Counted from the first letter of the stretch, positions 1-9,012 are shown. The stretch: 64,000 nt of DNA from JAHFUA01 sp963808725 (GCA_963808725.1 CAWEGO010000004.1:124001-188000), one strand, 5' to 3'. Numbers and translations: made by a program. Notes: a model not told the origin generated them from the letters alone.

Positions 1-1
1 G

Positions 2-238
2 CTCCCGGCCCAGCTTGAAGCGGTGCTGGGAGCGCTTGAAATTTTGCCCTTCGAGCCACCGGCAGATGCTGCCTACGGATTCCTGCGTGCACGGCTTGAG
101 CAAATTGGCAGGCCAATCGGCGCCAATGACCTGCTGATCGCAGCTCAGGCGATTGCACTTGGTTACACCATCGTCACCGATAACGAGAAGGAATTCGCCC
201 GGGTCGAGGACCTTCCACGCGAGAATTGGCTGCGCTAA
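2..238 (+). CDS. VapC-like PIN-domain toxin, C-terminal part
   Basis: The window opens inside this gene; about 78 residues remain of a family usually 130-140 long. The visible part has the late PIN signature: an Asp in the segment GANDLLIAAQA and another in VTDNEKEF, followed by a C-terminal RVEDLPRENW stretch. In VapC toxins these acidic residues bind metal in an RNase that cleaves tRNA or rRNA. The N-terminal Asp and any VapB antitoxin gene would lie upstream, outside the window. Family assignment is by motif recognition; activity is inference. Confidence 0.72.
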   Translation, partial: LPAQLEAVLGALEILPFEPPADAAYGFLRARLEQIGRPIGANDLLIAAQAIALGYTIVTDNEKEFARVEDLPRENWLR

Positions 239-308
239 AGCTGACGGCATGGCCCTAGGTTCAGCCGGACTTTCCTCGCGTCCGCTCGACTTGCATTCGC
301 ATCCAAAG

Positions 309-1334
309 ATGGCTATGCCCAAGATGCGTGTCGTGGAGGTGCCCGGCCCTAACGCTCCATTCAAACCTGTCGAGCGCGACATTCCCCAGCCGGGCCCGCG
401 CGAGGTGAGAGTCAAAGTGCAGGCCTGCGGCCTGTGTCACAGCGATTCGTTTACCAAGGAGGGAACGTGGCCGGGGATCACCTTTCCGCGCGTACCTGGC
501 CACGAGATTGCCGGGGTGATCGATGCCGTCGGCGACGGCGTTCCGGAATGGCAACCCGGGCAGCGCGTGGGCGTGGGCTGGTACGGAGGGCACTGCGGAT
601 ATTGCGAGTCGTGCCGGCGCGGTGACTTCATCACCTGCCGCAACGGTCGTATCACCGGCATCACCCAGGATGGCGGCTACGCCGACTACGCCATAGTTCC
701 CTTCGAGACGCTCGCTCGCATTCCTGATGCTCTAACACCGGTCGAAGCTGCGCCGCTAGTGTGCGCCGGCATCACCACCTTCAACGCGCTGCGGAACAGC
801 GGCGCCCGCGCTCCGGAGCTGGTTGCGGTCTTAGGTATCGGCGGGCTCGGCCACCTGGGCGTGCAGTTCGCGGTGAAGCTGGGCTTCCGCACGGTGGCGA
901 TCGCGCGCGGCAAGGACAAGGAAGCGTTGGCGCGCAAGCTCGGCGCGCACCATTACATCGACAGCCACGCGGAGAACGTCTCCGAGCAATTGCAGAAGCT
1001 GGGCGGAGCGAAACTAGTCCTTGCTACCGCCACCAGCAACAAAGCCATGGCCGACACGCTGGGCGGCCTGGGCGTGAATGGAAAGCTGGTCATTTTGGGC
1101 GCATCGTTCGAGCCTTTGCCGGTGAACACGCCGCCCATGATCGGCGGACGGCAGTCCATCGCGGGCTGGCCCTCGGGAAGCTCCATCGATTCCGAGGACA
1201 CGCTGGCGTTCAGCGCTCTCAACGGCGTGCGGCCCATGACTGAGGTCTATCCGCTGGAGCGCGCCGCCGAGGCCTACGAGCGCATGATGAGCAACAAAGC
1301 GCGCTTTCGCGTGGTGCTCACCACCGGCAACTGA
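309..1334 (+). CDS. Zinc-dependent alcohol dehydrogenase (MDR family)
   Basis: 341-residue medium-chain dehydrogenase/reductase that should oxidise alcohols or reduce aldehydes with NAD(P). Catalytic zinc ligands are visible as Cys43 (GLCHSD), His65 (PGHE) and Cys152. The structural zinc site is complete with Cys96, Cys99, Cys102 and Cys110. The nucleotide-binding loop GIGGLG is at 176-181. The frame is open further upstream, but homology with the second copy at 24503-25543 begins at MRVVEV, so I place the start at the ATG at 309 (315 and 324 are alternatives; no clear Shine-Dalgarno). The two copies are clear paralogues. Substrate is not predictable from the sequence. Confidence 0.9.
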   Translation: MAMPKMRVVEVPGPNAPFKPVERDIPQPGPREVRVKVQACGLCHSDSFTKEGTWPGITFPRVPGHEIAGVIDAVGDGVPEWQPGQRVGVGWYGGHCGYCESCRRGDFITCRNGRITGITQDGGYADYAIVPFETLARIPDALTPVEAAPLVCAGITTFNALRNSGARAPELVAVLGIGGLGHLGVQFAVKLGFRTVAIARGKDKEALARKLGAHHYIDSHAENVSEQLQKLGGAKLVLATATSNKAMADTLGGLGVNGKLVILGASFEPLPVNTPPMIGGRQSIAGWPSGSSIDSEDTLAFSALNGVRPMTEVYPLERAAEAYERMMSNKARFRVVLTTGN

Positions 1335-1367
1335 TTTCGTCTATCTTTTGTTTTTGCTACGGAGGCG

Positions 1368-1892
1368 ATGATGGACCTGCGCTATCCCATCGGAGAATTC
1401 AAACTGGACGGCCAACCGAGCGAGCAGCAGCTTAAACAATTCATCTCGGACATCGAGCAGGCACCCGCACGGCTGCGCGCGGCTCTCGCCGGGCTCTCCG
1501 AGCAACAGCTCGAGACGCCCTACCGTCCAGGCGGCTGGACGCTGCGCCAGGTGGCGCACCACCTTCCCGAGAGCCACATGAACGGCTACGTGCGCATGAA
1601 GCTGGCGCTCACTGAGGAGAACCCCATCATCAAGCCCTACGACGAGGCGCGCTGGGCGGAGACGCCGGACGTCCGCGGCACGCCTATCGCCACCTCGCTC
1701 ACCCTGCTTGAGGCCCTGCATCAGCGCTGGGTCACGCTGCTCAAGGCGCTGGGCCCGGCAGAATTCGCGCGCGTCTTCAGTCATCCCGAGAGCGGCCAGT
1801 GGACGATCGGCAAGTACGCCGCGCTCTACTCCTGGCACGGCAAGCATCACGTGGCGCACATCACCAGCCTGCGCGAGCGCATGGGGTGGTAG
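1368..1892 (+). CDS. YfiT/DinB-family metal-dependent protein (putative bacillithiol transferase)
   Basis: 174-residue four-helix DinB/YfiT-type protein. Putative metal ligands are His64/His65 in QVAHHLPESH and the C-terminal cluster His157, His160, His161, His164 in WHGKHHVAH, the usual three-His layout of YfiT. In Firmicutes the relative BstA conjugates bacillithiol to electrophiles. A bshA gene for bacillithiol synthesis lies at 20852-21991, which makes this role plausible here. An ATG directly precedes the chosen one; GGAGGCG just upstream is the ribosome-binding site. It follows the dehydrogenase by 33 nt and could be cotranscribed with it. Confidence 0.8.
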   Translation: MMDLRYPIGEFKLDGQPSEQQLKQFISDIEQAPARLRAALAGLSEQQLETPYRPGGWTLRQVAHHLPESHMNGYVRMKLALTEENPIIKPYDEARWAETPDVRGTPIATSLTLLEALHQRWVTLLKALGPAEFARVFSHPESGQWTIGKYAALYSWHGKHHVAHITSLRERMGW

Positions 1893-1910
1893 GCACAACC
1901 GGTCTTCATT

Positions 1911-2041
1911 GATGTCATGCTGAGCGAGTGCGGGCGGTTTTTTGCCCGCACGAGTCGAAGCACCCCTACCCGGCAGATTTTATCGGAGTAGGGGTCCTTC
2001 GACTCGCGCGCCAGGACGGGCGCGCTCGCTCAGGATGACAA
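1911..2041. repeat. Dispersed palindromic repeat with long inverted arms
   Basis: Two imperfect inverted arms fold on each other. GTCATGCTGAGCGAG at the left pairs with CTCGCTCAGGATGAC at the right (one mismatch). CGAGTCGAAGCACCCCTAC pairs with the inner right arm (one mismatch), around a short AT-rich loop near 1980. A smaller hairpin, GCGGGC..GCCCGC around T6, sits inside the left arm. The element fills the convergent gap between the YfiT-like gene and the minus-strand gene at 2086, so it may also act as a two-way transcription terminator. Confidence 0.75.
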
Positions 2042-2085
2042 CTGTTGTGAACCACTCCCACTCTCTATGGTGCGGAAACGTCAGA

Positions 2086-2565
2086 TCACCCTAAATGCGG
2101 ATCACGTGGCGGCTCCGGCGCGATTTCGTACCCCTCTTCGAAGCGCTCTAGCAAAGACTTCAGGATAAGCTCGCGATCGAACCGCCGGACGATCAACAGG
2201 TCGATGCCGAACATCTCGTCCCAGCTCTCTTCCCGCATCACCTGCGCAATGCCGCTTGGCGTGCCCACGAAATACGAGACGGTCCAGGAATCGCCCGCGG
2301 GGTTCTCGACCTCCAGAAAAAGCTCGTCGTAGAAGCATTCCGGGTCGGGCGGGCCAGCATCGGAGTCGAAACTGCGGAAATAATGATTGCGGATGCGCAG
2401 GCGGGCTTGATCGTCCTCTGGCTCCTCTGCCGCGGGGAGGGGAAGAGTCGGGATCGTGGGAGCTTCTAGACTGGCCGCATCCACCGGCCGCGAGAGGCGC
2501 CGCAGCAGCGCGAGCAGCCCGACGCCGCCGGCAACGAGCATGACTGTGCCCAGGGTCTGGTCCAT
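2086..2565 (-). CDS. Hypothetical protein with one N-terminal membrane segment
   Basis: 159 residues from the ATG at 2565. Residues about 5-21 (GTVMLVAGGVGLLALL) form one hydrophobic membrane segment, followed by basic residues and a Pro/Glu-rich linker, then a soluble domain of about 110 residues containing YFRSFDSDAGPPDPECFYDELFLEVENPAG and WTVSYFVGTP. I do not recognise the family. The frame extends upstream past the start of the divergent DUF3617 gene; the start at 2565 leaves a 113-nt divergent promoter region and puts the hydrophobic segment at the N-terminus. Function unknown. Confidence 0.65.
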   Translation of the reverse strand: MDQTLGTVMLVAGGVGLLALLRRLSRPVDAASLEAPTIPTLPLPAAEEPEDDQARLRIRNHYFRSFDSDAGPPDPECFYDELFLEVENPAGDSWTVSYFVGTPSGIAQVMREESWDEMFGIDLLIVRRFDRELILKSLLERFEEGYEIAPEPPRDPHLG

Positions 2566-2678
2566 GCAACAGTAATGGTACAAGGATGTCGAATCCGCAG
2601 GTAATCGTTTACAGGGGAACTCTGGTTGTGCCATTCTGAGCGCGCCGCCGAAAACGGCGAGCTTGCAGGGAGGATTGA

Positions 2679-3209
2679 ATGCGGACAAGCGTCCTGGTTG
2701 CGCTGTTGTTCTTGGGATGCGCCTGGATCTGGGCGGCTGATGCGATCAAACTCGATGTGAAACTTGGCCTCTGGGAGACGACGACCAGCTTCCAAACCAG
2801 CGGCATGCCAGCGGTGAACATACCTCCAGATGCGCTGGCGCAAATGACACCCGAACAGCGCGCCAAGGTAGAACAGATGATGAAGGGAATGGGCTCGGGG
2901 AGCCCAAGAACGAACACTACCAAGAGCTGCATGACGCGCGAGAAGATGAACAAGCAACAGATGTTCACTGACAACAAGATGGACTGCACGAAGACCGTCG
3001 TATCTTCTTCGAGCAGCAAGCTGGAAATGCGTGTGCAATGCGCCACGGGCGGCGCCAAGACGGACGGAACCATTCGGATCGAGGCAGTGACCTCCGAGAA
3101 CATCAAGGGCTCGATGCAAATGGCGACCGCGAGCGGCGATCACGCCATGAACATGAGTTCGAACTTCACTTCGAAGTGGCTGGGCCCGGATTGCGGCGAC
3201 GTGAAATGA
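2679..3209 (+). CDS. DUF3617 family secreted protein
   Basis: 176 residues. An N-terminal signal peptide (about 1-20, MRTSVLVALLFLGCAWIWAA) indicates export. The mature part has DUF3617 hallmarks: KLGLWETTTSFQTSGMP, PPDALAQMTPEQRAKVEQMMKGMG, and the Cys-containing segments KSCMTREKM and MDCTKTV. The family is common in Acidobacteriota and Proteobacteria and has no established biochemical role. GGAGG at 2669-2673 before the ATG is the ribosome-binding site. It is transcribed away from the membrane protein at 2086 and converges on smc, with a repeat between them. Confidence 0.82.
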   Translation: MRTSVLVALLFLGCAWIWAADAIKLDVKLGLWETTTSFQTSGMPAVNIPPDALAQMTPEQRAKVEQMMKGMGSGSPRTNTTKSCMTREKMNKQQMFTDNKMDCTKTVVSSSSSKLEMRVQCATGGAKTDGTIRIEAVTSENIKGSMQMATASGDHAMNMSSNFTSKWLGPDCGDVK

Positions 3210-3214
3210 GTTTG

Positions 3215-3296
3215 GCCACGGATTCACACGGATAAACACGGATTGGGAGAAGCGAAAGTCACAAACTAATCCGTATTGATCCGTGGAATCCGTGGC
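3215..3296. repeat. Dispersed inverted repeat, GCCACGGATT family, copy 1
   Basis: The left arm starts GCCACGGATT and carries two further CACGGAT units. The right arm is its near-perfect reverse complement ending AATCCGTGGC. A related copy is at 39833-39900. The element lies in the convergent gap between the DUF3617 gene and smc. Confidence 0.8.
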
Positions 3297-3337
3297 TGGT
3301 TCTTTGGCAGTTGAGCCCCGAGGATCGCCGCTGAAGT

Positions 3338-6300
3338 CTACGCTGTCGCCGCCCGCAGCTCCGGCTCTCCGAACTTCACCGACACCAGCTTCGAAACTCC
3401 CGCTTCCTGCATGGTGACGCCATACATCACCGGGGCCACGCTCATGGTTTTCTTGCTGTGGGTGATGAGCACGAACTGCGTGGTGTTGCTCATCTCCTTC
3501 ACCAACTCGACGAAGCGCCCGATGTTGGTTTCATCCAGCGGCGCGTCCACCTCGTCCAAAATGCAGAACGGGCTGGGCTGATACTGGAAGATGCCCACCA
3601 GCAGCGCCAGCGCGGTCAGGGCTTTCTCGCCGCCCGAGAGCAGGAGCACGTTCTGCAGCTTCTTGCCTGGAGGCGAGGCCACCACGTCGATACCGCTTTC
3701 CGCCGTGTTCTCCTCGTCGGTGAGGCGCATGAAAGCGTTGCCGCCGCCGAACAGCTTGCGGAACGTAGCCTGGAAGTTCTCGTTGATCTTGCCGAACGCC
3801 TCCTGGAATTTCTGCCGCGAATAAACGTCGATCTCGCGAATGGTGTTCTGCGTGTTCTCGATGGAATCCAGCAGGTCCTTGCGCTGAGTCTCCAGGAACG
3901 CGTGGCGCTGCGCAGTTTCCTGATATTCCTCGAGCGCCATCATGTTCACCGGGCCCATGTTCTCGAGACGCGTCTTCATCTCGCGATACATCGCCTCTTC
4001 CGCCGCCAGTTGCTCGCCTTCGACGCGCGGGATCGCGGGATCGCTGCGCATCGCCTCCGCCGCGATTCCCAGTTCGTTGACCGCCGTCTGTTCCATGTAC
4101 TCGGTGTCGGACTTGAGCTTGGCGGCGGCCGCCGAAAGCTCACCGCGGCGGTCGCGCGCCTGGTCCAGCGCTTGCCGCGTTTCCCGGAGCTGCTGCTCGA
4201 TCTCCGCCAGCCTGGCTCGCACCTCGCCGGATTCCGCCTCCAGCTCCGCGCTGCGCGCCTGCGCCGCCTCGCGCTCGGTCTGGAGCGCCTGCAATCGTCC
4301 GGCGATCTGGAGATTCTCCTGCTCACGCGCGAGACGCTCCTCGGCCGCCGCCGCCAGCCGCGAGCGCAGACCGTCGATCCTAAGGCGCGCGTCGTTGGCC
4401 AGCGTCTCGATGCGCTCCAGCGCCGCTGCCGCCGCCGTGCGCCGCGCTTCCAGGGCGGCCAGACGCGCTCCGACTTCCGCCGCGGTGTGCGCCGCTGCGT
4501 CCCGAGCCATCCTCAGCGCCACCAGTTGTTCCTGCGCCGAGGTGCGCTGGCCCTCCAGCTCCGCGCGGCGCAGTTCGTGCGTGCCGGCCTCAGCCTGCTT
4601 CGCCAGCAGGAACACCTGCTTCTCCGCGCTCGCCGCCTTCACCTGCTCCCACTCCCGCGAGAAGGTTTCGCGGCGCTCGCGGTTGCGCTCTACCTCCGAC
4701 ACCAGTTGGCCGAGCACGTGCGACGACGTCAGCGCTTGCTTTTCGGCATCGAGCCGCTGCTGCTCCAGTTCTGCGACTAGGCGCTCGAGTTCGGCAAGCC
4801 GCCGCGTCAGCTTGGCGGTCCGTTGCTCTTCCGTCCCCAGGGTCTTCTCGATCACCTCCAACTGCCGTGCGACTTCGCGCAGCTCGCGCTTGAGCGAGAG
4901 CGGACCTTCCGTGCGCTGGCGCCCGCCGGTCACGGTGACGTTGTGGAAGCATTCGCCGGTTGTAGAAAGGAAGAACGCGTCGGGATTCTCCAGCGCCAGC
5001 TCGCGCGCCAGGAACGGATCCGGCGTGATGTAGCCGTTGCCCAGCTTGGAGAGGATGACTTCGAGCGACTTGCCGAATCCGTTCAGCACGCGGATGCAGT
5101 TCTTGAGCGGCACGATGCGCTCGGGACGGGGATGGTTTCGCCCCGTCTCATCCAGCGCAAAAGAGAATTTCGCCTGCGAGTCCTCGGGATGCACCAAGAA
5201 GGTGGCCCGGCCCTCGACGTCGCCGCGCAGCAGGCGCAGGCCCTCGTCGGCCGCGTCCCACGACTTCACCACCACGTAGTTCAGCTCGTCGCGCAGAAAG
5301 TCTTCCACCACGTGCTCGTACTGGCCCTCCACTTCGAGGAAGTCGGCCAACACGCCCGCGGGAGCGAATCCGTGCTGCATGGCGCCCGACTGGAACAGGC
5401 GCTTAACCGATTCTGTAGAATACCCATGCTCGGCGATCACCGCTTCGAGCGACGCCTTCTTGCCCAGCGCGGTGGCGAATTCCGCGCGCAGCGTGTCCAT
5501 GCGGCGCTTCGCTTCCGTTTCTTCCGCGCGCGTGGTCTCTAGCTCCCGCCGCGTGCTGTCGATCTGCAGGCCGAGCCACGCCACGCGCTGCGATACCGAC
5601 TCGAACTCCAGCGTCAGTTGCCCGCGCCGACCGCCAGAGGCCTCCATGGCCGCAATCGCCACGGCGATCTCCTGCTCCAGGCGCGTAGCCTCGCGGTCGA
5701 GCGCGGCGCGATGCTCCTCCGCCTGCGTGATCAGGTTGCGCACCTCGGCGGCAGCCGCCGCCACTTCCATGATCTCCACCCGGCGCTGTTCCTGCTGCTG
5801 CTCTACCGCCGCCAGCGCCTCCGCCGCCGCGGACGCTTCCTGCTGCCGCCCCGCCGCTTCCGCCCGGCCGTCGGCCTCGTTCGCTGCCGCAGTGGCCAGC
5901 ACGCTGCGATTGACTTCGAGTTCGGCATCGAGCGCGCTCATCTGTGCTTCCGCCCGCGCCAGGTCGGCCTCGCCGACCTCGGACCGCAGCGCCAGTTCGC
6001 GGCAGCGCTCTTGGTTGTGCCGCTGCTGCGCCACCGAGCGGTCGATCTCGAGCGTAATGTCGTTGGTGCGCTCGGAGTTCTGCCGCAGCTCGTTCTCGAT
6101 GGCGTATCCGCGCTCGCGTGCCTGGCTCTGCCCGGCCTCCATCTGCTGGGCCGCGTCGGCGTGGAAGGACATCTCCTGCGCCAGCGCTTCCAGTTCCGCT
6201 TCGAGCGCCGCCGCCTCGCGCGCCAGTTGCGCCAGCTTGCTGGCCAACACCACCTTCAGCCTGGCCTTCATCTCGTCGCGCAGCCGGACATAGCGCTCCG

Positions 6301-7228
6301 CCTTGGAGGCCTGCCGCTTGAGCGAATTCATCTGCCGCGTGACTTCCTCGAAGATGTCGTTCAACCGCGCCAGGTTTTGCTTGGCTTCTTCAAGACGCAG
6401 CTCGGCGAGGCGCTTCTTGGTCTTGAAGCGGGTGATGCCGGCGGCTTCCTCGATGATCGCCCGCCGGTCGTGCGGCTTGCTGGAAAGGATCTGCCCGATG
6501 CGTCCCTGCTCGATCAGCGCGTACGACTCCGGCCCCAGGCCGGTGCCCATGAACATTTCCTGAATGTCGCGCAGTCGGCACAGCTTGCCGTTCAGCAGGT
6601 ACTCGCTGTCGCCGGTGCGGAACAACCGCCGGGTGATGACCAGTTGCCCCGCCTTGAACTCCTGCCGCTTGAACTTCCGCCGACGAATCTTCAGCACGAC
6701 ACCCGGCTGTGCCGCGTCGGCTTGTTCTTCCGCTTCCTGCTCCCTACTCCCTACTCCCTCAGCGACGGCCCCTACTCCCTCCTCGCCACTCCCTACTCCC
6801 TGGGGTATCTCCTCGGCTGGCAGCGGCTGCACGTCGGCGATGTGCGCCTCGGTGTTGGCGGCGGCCTGCGCGCGCACCGAAGCCTCGTCCCAATCTTCTT
6901 CCGGGATGTTGTCCACGATCTCAATCTCGGGCTCCGACAGATCGCCGCCCCCGTACACATCGGGGTCGATAAGCGTCAGCGACACTTCGGCCATGCCCGT
7001 GGGCTGGCGGTCGCGGGTGCCGGCGAAGATGACGTCTTCCATGCGCGAGCCGCGCAGGGTCTTGGCCGACTGCTCGCCCAGCACCCAGGAGATGGCGTCG
7101 GCGATGTTGGATTTTCCGCAGCCGTTCGGCCCCACAATGGCGGCAATGCCGTCGCCGTGGAATTTCAGCTCGGCGCGGTCGCAGAACGACTTGAATCCCA
7201 GAATCTGCAGCTTTTTCAGTTTCAGCAC
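3338..7228 (-). CDS. smc: Chromosome segregation ATPase SMC
   Basis: About 1296 residues. Forms the SMC homodimer that, with ScpA/ScpB, loops and segregates the chromosome. Walker A GPNGCGKSN is at 33-41, two long coiled coils flank a hinge near 530-660 (around FAPAGVLADFLEV), and the C-terminal head has the signature LLSGGEKAL and Walker B FCILDEVDAPLD. I choose the GTG at 7228 because AGAGGGG precedes it by 5 nt. The N-terminal head holds an extra acidic, low-complexity stretch of roughly 90 residues, partly encoded by a heptanucleotide repeat array at 6734-6802, which ordinary SMCs lack. The flanking motifs are intact, so the protein is probably functional. Confidence 0.96.
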   Translation of the reverse strand: MLKLKKLQILGFKSFCDRAELKFHGDGIAAIVGPNGCGKSNIADAISWVLGEQSAKTLRGSRMEDVIFAGTRDRQPTGMAEVSLTLIDPDVYGGGDLSEPEIEIVDNIPEEDWDEASVRAQAAANTEAHIADVQPLPAEEIPQGVGSGEEGVGAVAEGVGSREQEAEEQADAAQPGVVLKIRRRKFKRQEFKAGQLVITRRLFRTGDSEYLLNGKLCRLRDIQEMFMGTGLGPESYALIEQGRIGQILSSKPHDRRAIIEEAAGITRFKTKKRLAELRLEEAKQNLARLNDIFEEVTRQMNSLKRQASKAERYVRLRDEMKARLKVVLASKLAQLAREAAALEAELEALAQEMSFHADAAQQMEAGQSQARERGYAIENELRQNSERTNDITLEIDRSVAQQRHNQERCRELALRSEVGEADLARAEAQMSALDAELEVNRSVLATAAANEADGRAEAAGRQQEASAAAEALAAVEQQQEQRRVEIMEVAAAAAEVRNLITQAEEHRAALDREATRLEQEIAVAIAAMEASGGRRGQLTLEFESVSQRVAWLGLQIDSTRRELETTRAEETEAKRRMDTLRAEFATALGKKASLEAVIAEHGYSTESVKRLFQSGAMQHGFAPAGVLADFLEVEGQYEHVVEDFLRDELNYVVVKSWDAADEGLRLLRGDVEGRATFLVHPEDSQAKFSFALDETGRNHPRPERIVPLKNCIRVLNGFGKSLEVILSKLGNGYITPDPFLARELALENPDAFFLSTTGECFHNVTVTGGRQRTEGPLSLKRELREVARQLEVIEKTLGTEEQRTAKLTRRLAELERLVAELEQQRLDAEKQALTSSHVLGQLVSEVERNRERRETFSREWEQVKAASAEKQVFLLAKQAEAGTHELRRAELEGQRTSAQEQLVALRMARDAAAHTAAEVGARLAALEARRTAAAAALERIETLANDARLRIDGLRSRLAAAAEERLAREQENLQIAGRLQALQTEREAAQARSAELEAESGEVRARLAEIEQQLRETRQALDQARDRRGELSAAAAKLKSDTEYMEQTAVNELGIAAEAMRSDPAIPRVEGEQLAAEEAMYREMKTRLENMGPVNMMALEEYQETAQRHAFLETQRKDLLDSIENTQNTIREIDVYSRQKFQEAFGKINENFQATFRKLFGGGNAFMRLTDEENTAESGIDVVASPPGKKLQNVLLLSGGEKALTALALLVGIFQYQPSPFCILDEVDAPLDETNIGRFVELVKEMSNTTQFVLITHSKKTMSVAPVMYGVTMQEAGVSKLVSVKFGEPELRAATA
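6734..6802. repeat. Degenerate heptanucleotide array inside smc
   Basis: Repeated ACTCCCT units (plus strand) in several short runs separated by spacers. Read on the coding strand they give the peptide GVGSGEEGVGAVAEGVGS within the SMC head insertion. It is of the same type as the intergenic heptad arrays at 12001, 14405, 16647 and 23834. Confidence 0.75.
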
Positions 7229-7303
7229 GTCAACCCCTCTGGCTGGCAGGAAACAAGCTGGGGCAGGGCCGGGTAGCCACACCAAACCCCTGCGTTTCCG
7301 CTA

Positions 7304-7332
7304 ACTTTAGCCACCTTGTTCGGCTTGGTCAA
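7304..7332 (-). promoter_or_regulatory. Candidate sigma-70-type promoter for smc
   Basis: On the minus strand TTGACC (7332-7327) and TAAAGT (7309-7304) are separated by exactly 17 nt, upstream of the smc GTG at 7228. Hexamers match the consensus at 5/6 and 4/6 positions. Confidence 0.5.
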
Positions 7333-7361
7333 GCACAAAGACCCTATATCTTGTATCCCCT

Positions 7362-7370
7362 TGTGGATAA
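7362..7370 (-). promoter_or_regulatory. Perfect DnaA box upstream of smc
   Basis: TTATCCACA on the minus strand is an exact DnaA-box 9-mer. It lies 30 nt upstream of the candidate smc -35 hexamer. A single 9-mer can arise by chance in 64 kb, and no cluster of boxes is seen, so this is not an origin. The rest of 7371-7573 shows no gene or clear signal. Confidence 0.4.
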
Positions 7371-7573
7371 CCCCTTGGTATCGGATATGCAATGCAGCCT
7401 GTCGGCGCGTTTCAGGCAGGAAATTAAGAAGGAGGGAGAATCGCCAAAGCCTCCCGAATGTACTCCCGGAACGCACCAGAATCAATGCAACTGTTGGTGC
7501 GGGAGGTGCGCCTGGGGCCGCAGTTGTAAAGAGCCAGCGTGCTGCGTCTCGACTGCACCCAGGGGATTGTTCA

Positions 7574-7602
7574 GAAAAAAAGCCCGGCCATCGGGCCGGG
7601 CT
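7574..7602 (-). terminator. Rho-independent terminator after the M20 peptidase
   Basis: Arms AGCCCGGCC (7581-7589) and GGCCGGGCT (7594-7602) form a 9-bp stem. On the minus strand the stem is followed by a run of seven T (7580-7574). It lies just downstream of the dipeptidase stop codon at 7627. Confidence 0.85.
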
Positions 7603-7626
7603 TAGCGTGAAACTTGAAGATAGAAA

Positions 7627-9012
7627 CTACTTCTCCCCTCCCAGCCGCTGGAAGAAGCGAATGATGGACTCGATCCCGCGATAGAAATTGGGGATGTGGA
7701 ACTTCTCGTTGGGGGCGTGGAGGTTGTCGTCGGGCAGGCCCATGCCCATCATGACGCTGGGGATCTTCAGTTCCTTCTCGAAGTCGCTGACGATGGGAAT
7801 GGATCCTCCCGAGCGGATGAACACCGTGTCCTTCTTGAACACATCATGCATGGCTTCGGTCGCGGCCTTGATGTACTTGCTGTCGGTGCTCACCACCGAC
7901 GCCGGCCCTTTGCTGTGCACCTTGATCTTCACCTGGATGCCTTTGGGGGTAAGCTTCTTGATGTACTTCTCGTACTTCTTGAGGATATCGTCCGGATCCT
8001 GGTCGGGCACCAGGCGCATGGAGACCTTGGCGAATGCCTTCGCCGGGATCACGGTCTTGGCGCCCGGGGCAGTGTAGCCGCCGGGCATGCCGTGCACCTC
8101 CAGCGTCGGACGCGCCCACAGCCGGTAGAGCGTCGGATACTTGGGCTCGCCGGTTAGCGTGGTCGAGCCGACTTCGTTCTTCAAAAAATCCTTGTCCTTG
8201 AACGGCAGCCGCTTCCACGCTTTCAACTCCTCCTTGCTGGGCGCCTTCACGTGATCGTAGAAGCCGGGGATGAGAATCTTGCCGTTGGCATCCTTGAGCT
8301 TGCTGATGATTTCGATGAGACCAAAGAAGGGATTGGGCGCCGCCCCGCCGTACATGCCGGAATGCAGGTCGATCTTCGGCCCGACTGCTTCGACGTCCGT
8401 GTACACCAGCCCGCGCAGGCCGACGCACAGCGTCGGCAGGTTCGGTGCGAAGAGCTCGGTGTCGGTGATCAGCCCGAAATCGGACTTCAGCCGGTCTTTG
8501 TGCGTGCGCACGTATTCGGAGATGGACTCGCCGCCTACTTCCTCCTCGCCCTCGATCAGTACCTTCACGTTGATGGGCATGCCGCCGTTGGACTTCATCA
8601 TGGCCTCGAAGGCCTTGAGTTGCATCCAGAGCTGGCCTTTGTCATCGACGGCGCCGCGGGCGTAGATGTTCTGGTTGCGTTCGGTGGGCTCGAACGGCGG
8701 CGAGAGCCACTCGTCGAGCGGATCGGGCGGCTGCACGTCGTAGTGCGCGTAGCACAGCGCCGTGGTCTTGCCGGGCGCGTGCAGCCAGTCGGCATAGACC
8801 AGCGGGTGTCCCTCTGTGGGGATGACTTCTACGTGCTCGAATCCGATGCGCCCCAGTTCGGCGGCCACGAAATCCGCCGCCCGGCGCACATCGGGCTTGT
8901 GCTCATCCAGCGTGCTGACGCTGGGAATGCGGAGCAGGTCTTTAAGTTCGTTAAGAAATCTTTGCTGATTCTCACGCGCATAGGTCACGGGAGCATCGAC
9001 TGCGCTTGCCAT
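7627..9012 (-). CDS. M20 family dipeptidase
   Basis: 461 residues, usual length for M20 dipeptidases of the carnosinase/PepV-like branch. Di-zinc ligand motifs appear in order: CYAHYDVQPP (His, Asp of HxD), ARGAVDDKGQ (bridging Asp) and IEGEEEVGG (catalytic Glu-Glu). The C-terminal part contains the dimerisation-domain segment and the late ligand region GLPDDNLHAPNEKF with its His. No signal peptide, so cytoplasmic hydrolysis of dipeptides or short peptides is likely. GAGGA about 8 nt before the ATG supports the start. A strong terminator follows. Confidence 0.92.
   Translation of the reverse strand: MASAVDAPVTYARENQQRFLNELKDLLRIPSVSTLDEHKPDVRRAADFVAAELGRIGFEHVEVIPTEGHPLVYADWLHAPGKTTALCYAHYDVQPPDPLDEWLSPPFEPTERNQNIYARGAVDDKGQLWMQLKAFEAMMKSNGGMPINVKVLIEGEEEVGGESISEYVRTHKDRLKSDFGLITDTELFAPNLPTLCVGLRGLVYTDVEAVGPKIDLHSGMYGGAAPNPFFGLIEIISKLKDANGKILIPGFYDHVKAPSKEELKAWKRLPFKDKDFLKNEVGSTTLTGEPKYPTLYRLWARPTLEVHGMPGGYTAPGAKTVIPAKAFAKVSMRLVPDQDPDDILKKYEKYIKKLTPKGIQVKIKVHSKGPASVVSTDSKYIKAATEAMHDVFKKDTVFIRSGGSIPIVSDFEKELKIPSVMMGMGLPDDNLHAPNEKFHIPNFYRGIESIIRFFQRLGGEK

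Noticed and set aside
5618..7276. Long plus-strand open frame (552 codons) antisense to smc
   Set aside because: High GC and the codon pattern of smc create it; the peptide is Arg/Leu/Gly-rich without domains.
7362..7370. DnaA box as a sign of the replication origin
   Set aside because: Only one box, no AT-rich unwinding region, no dnaA or dnaN nearby.
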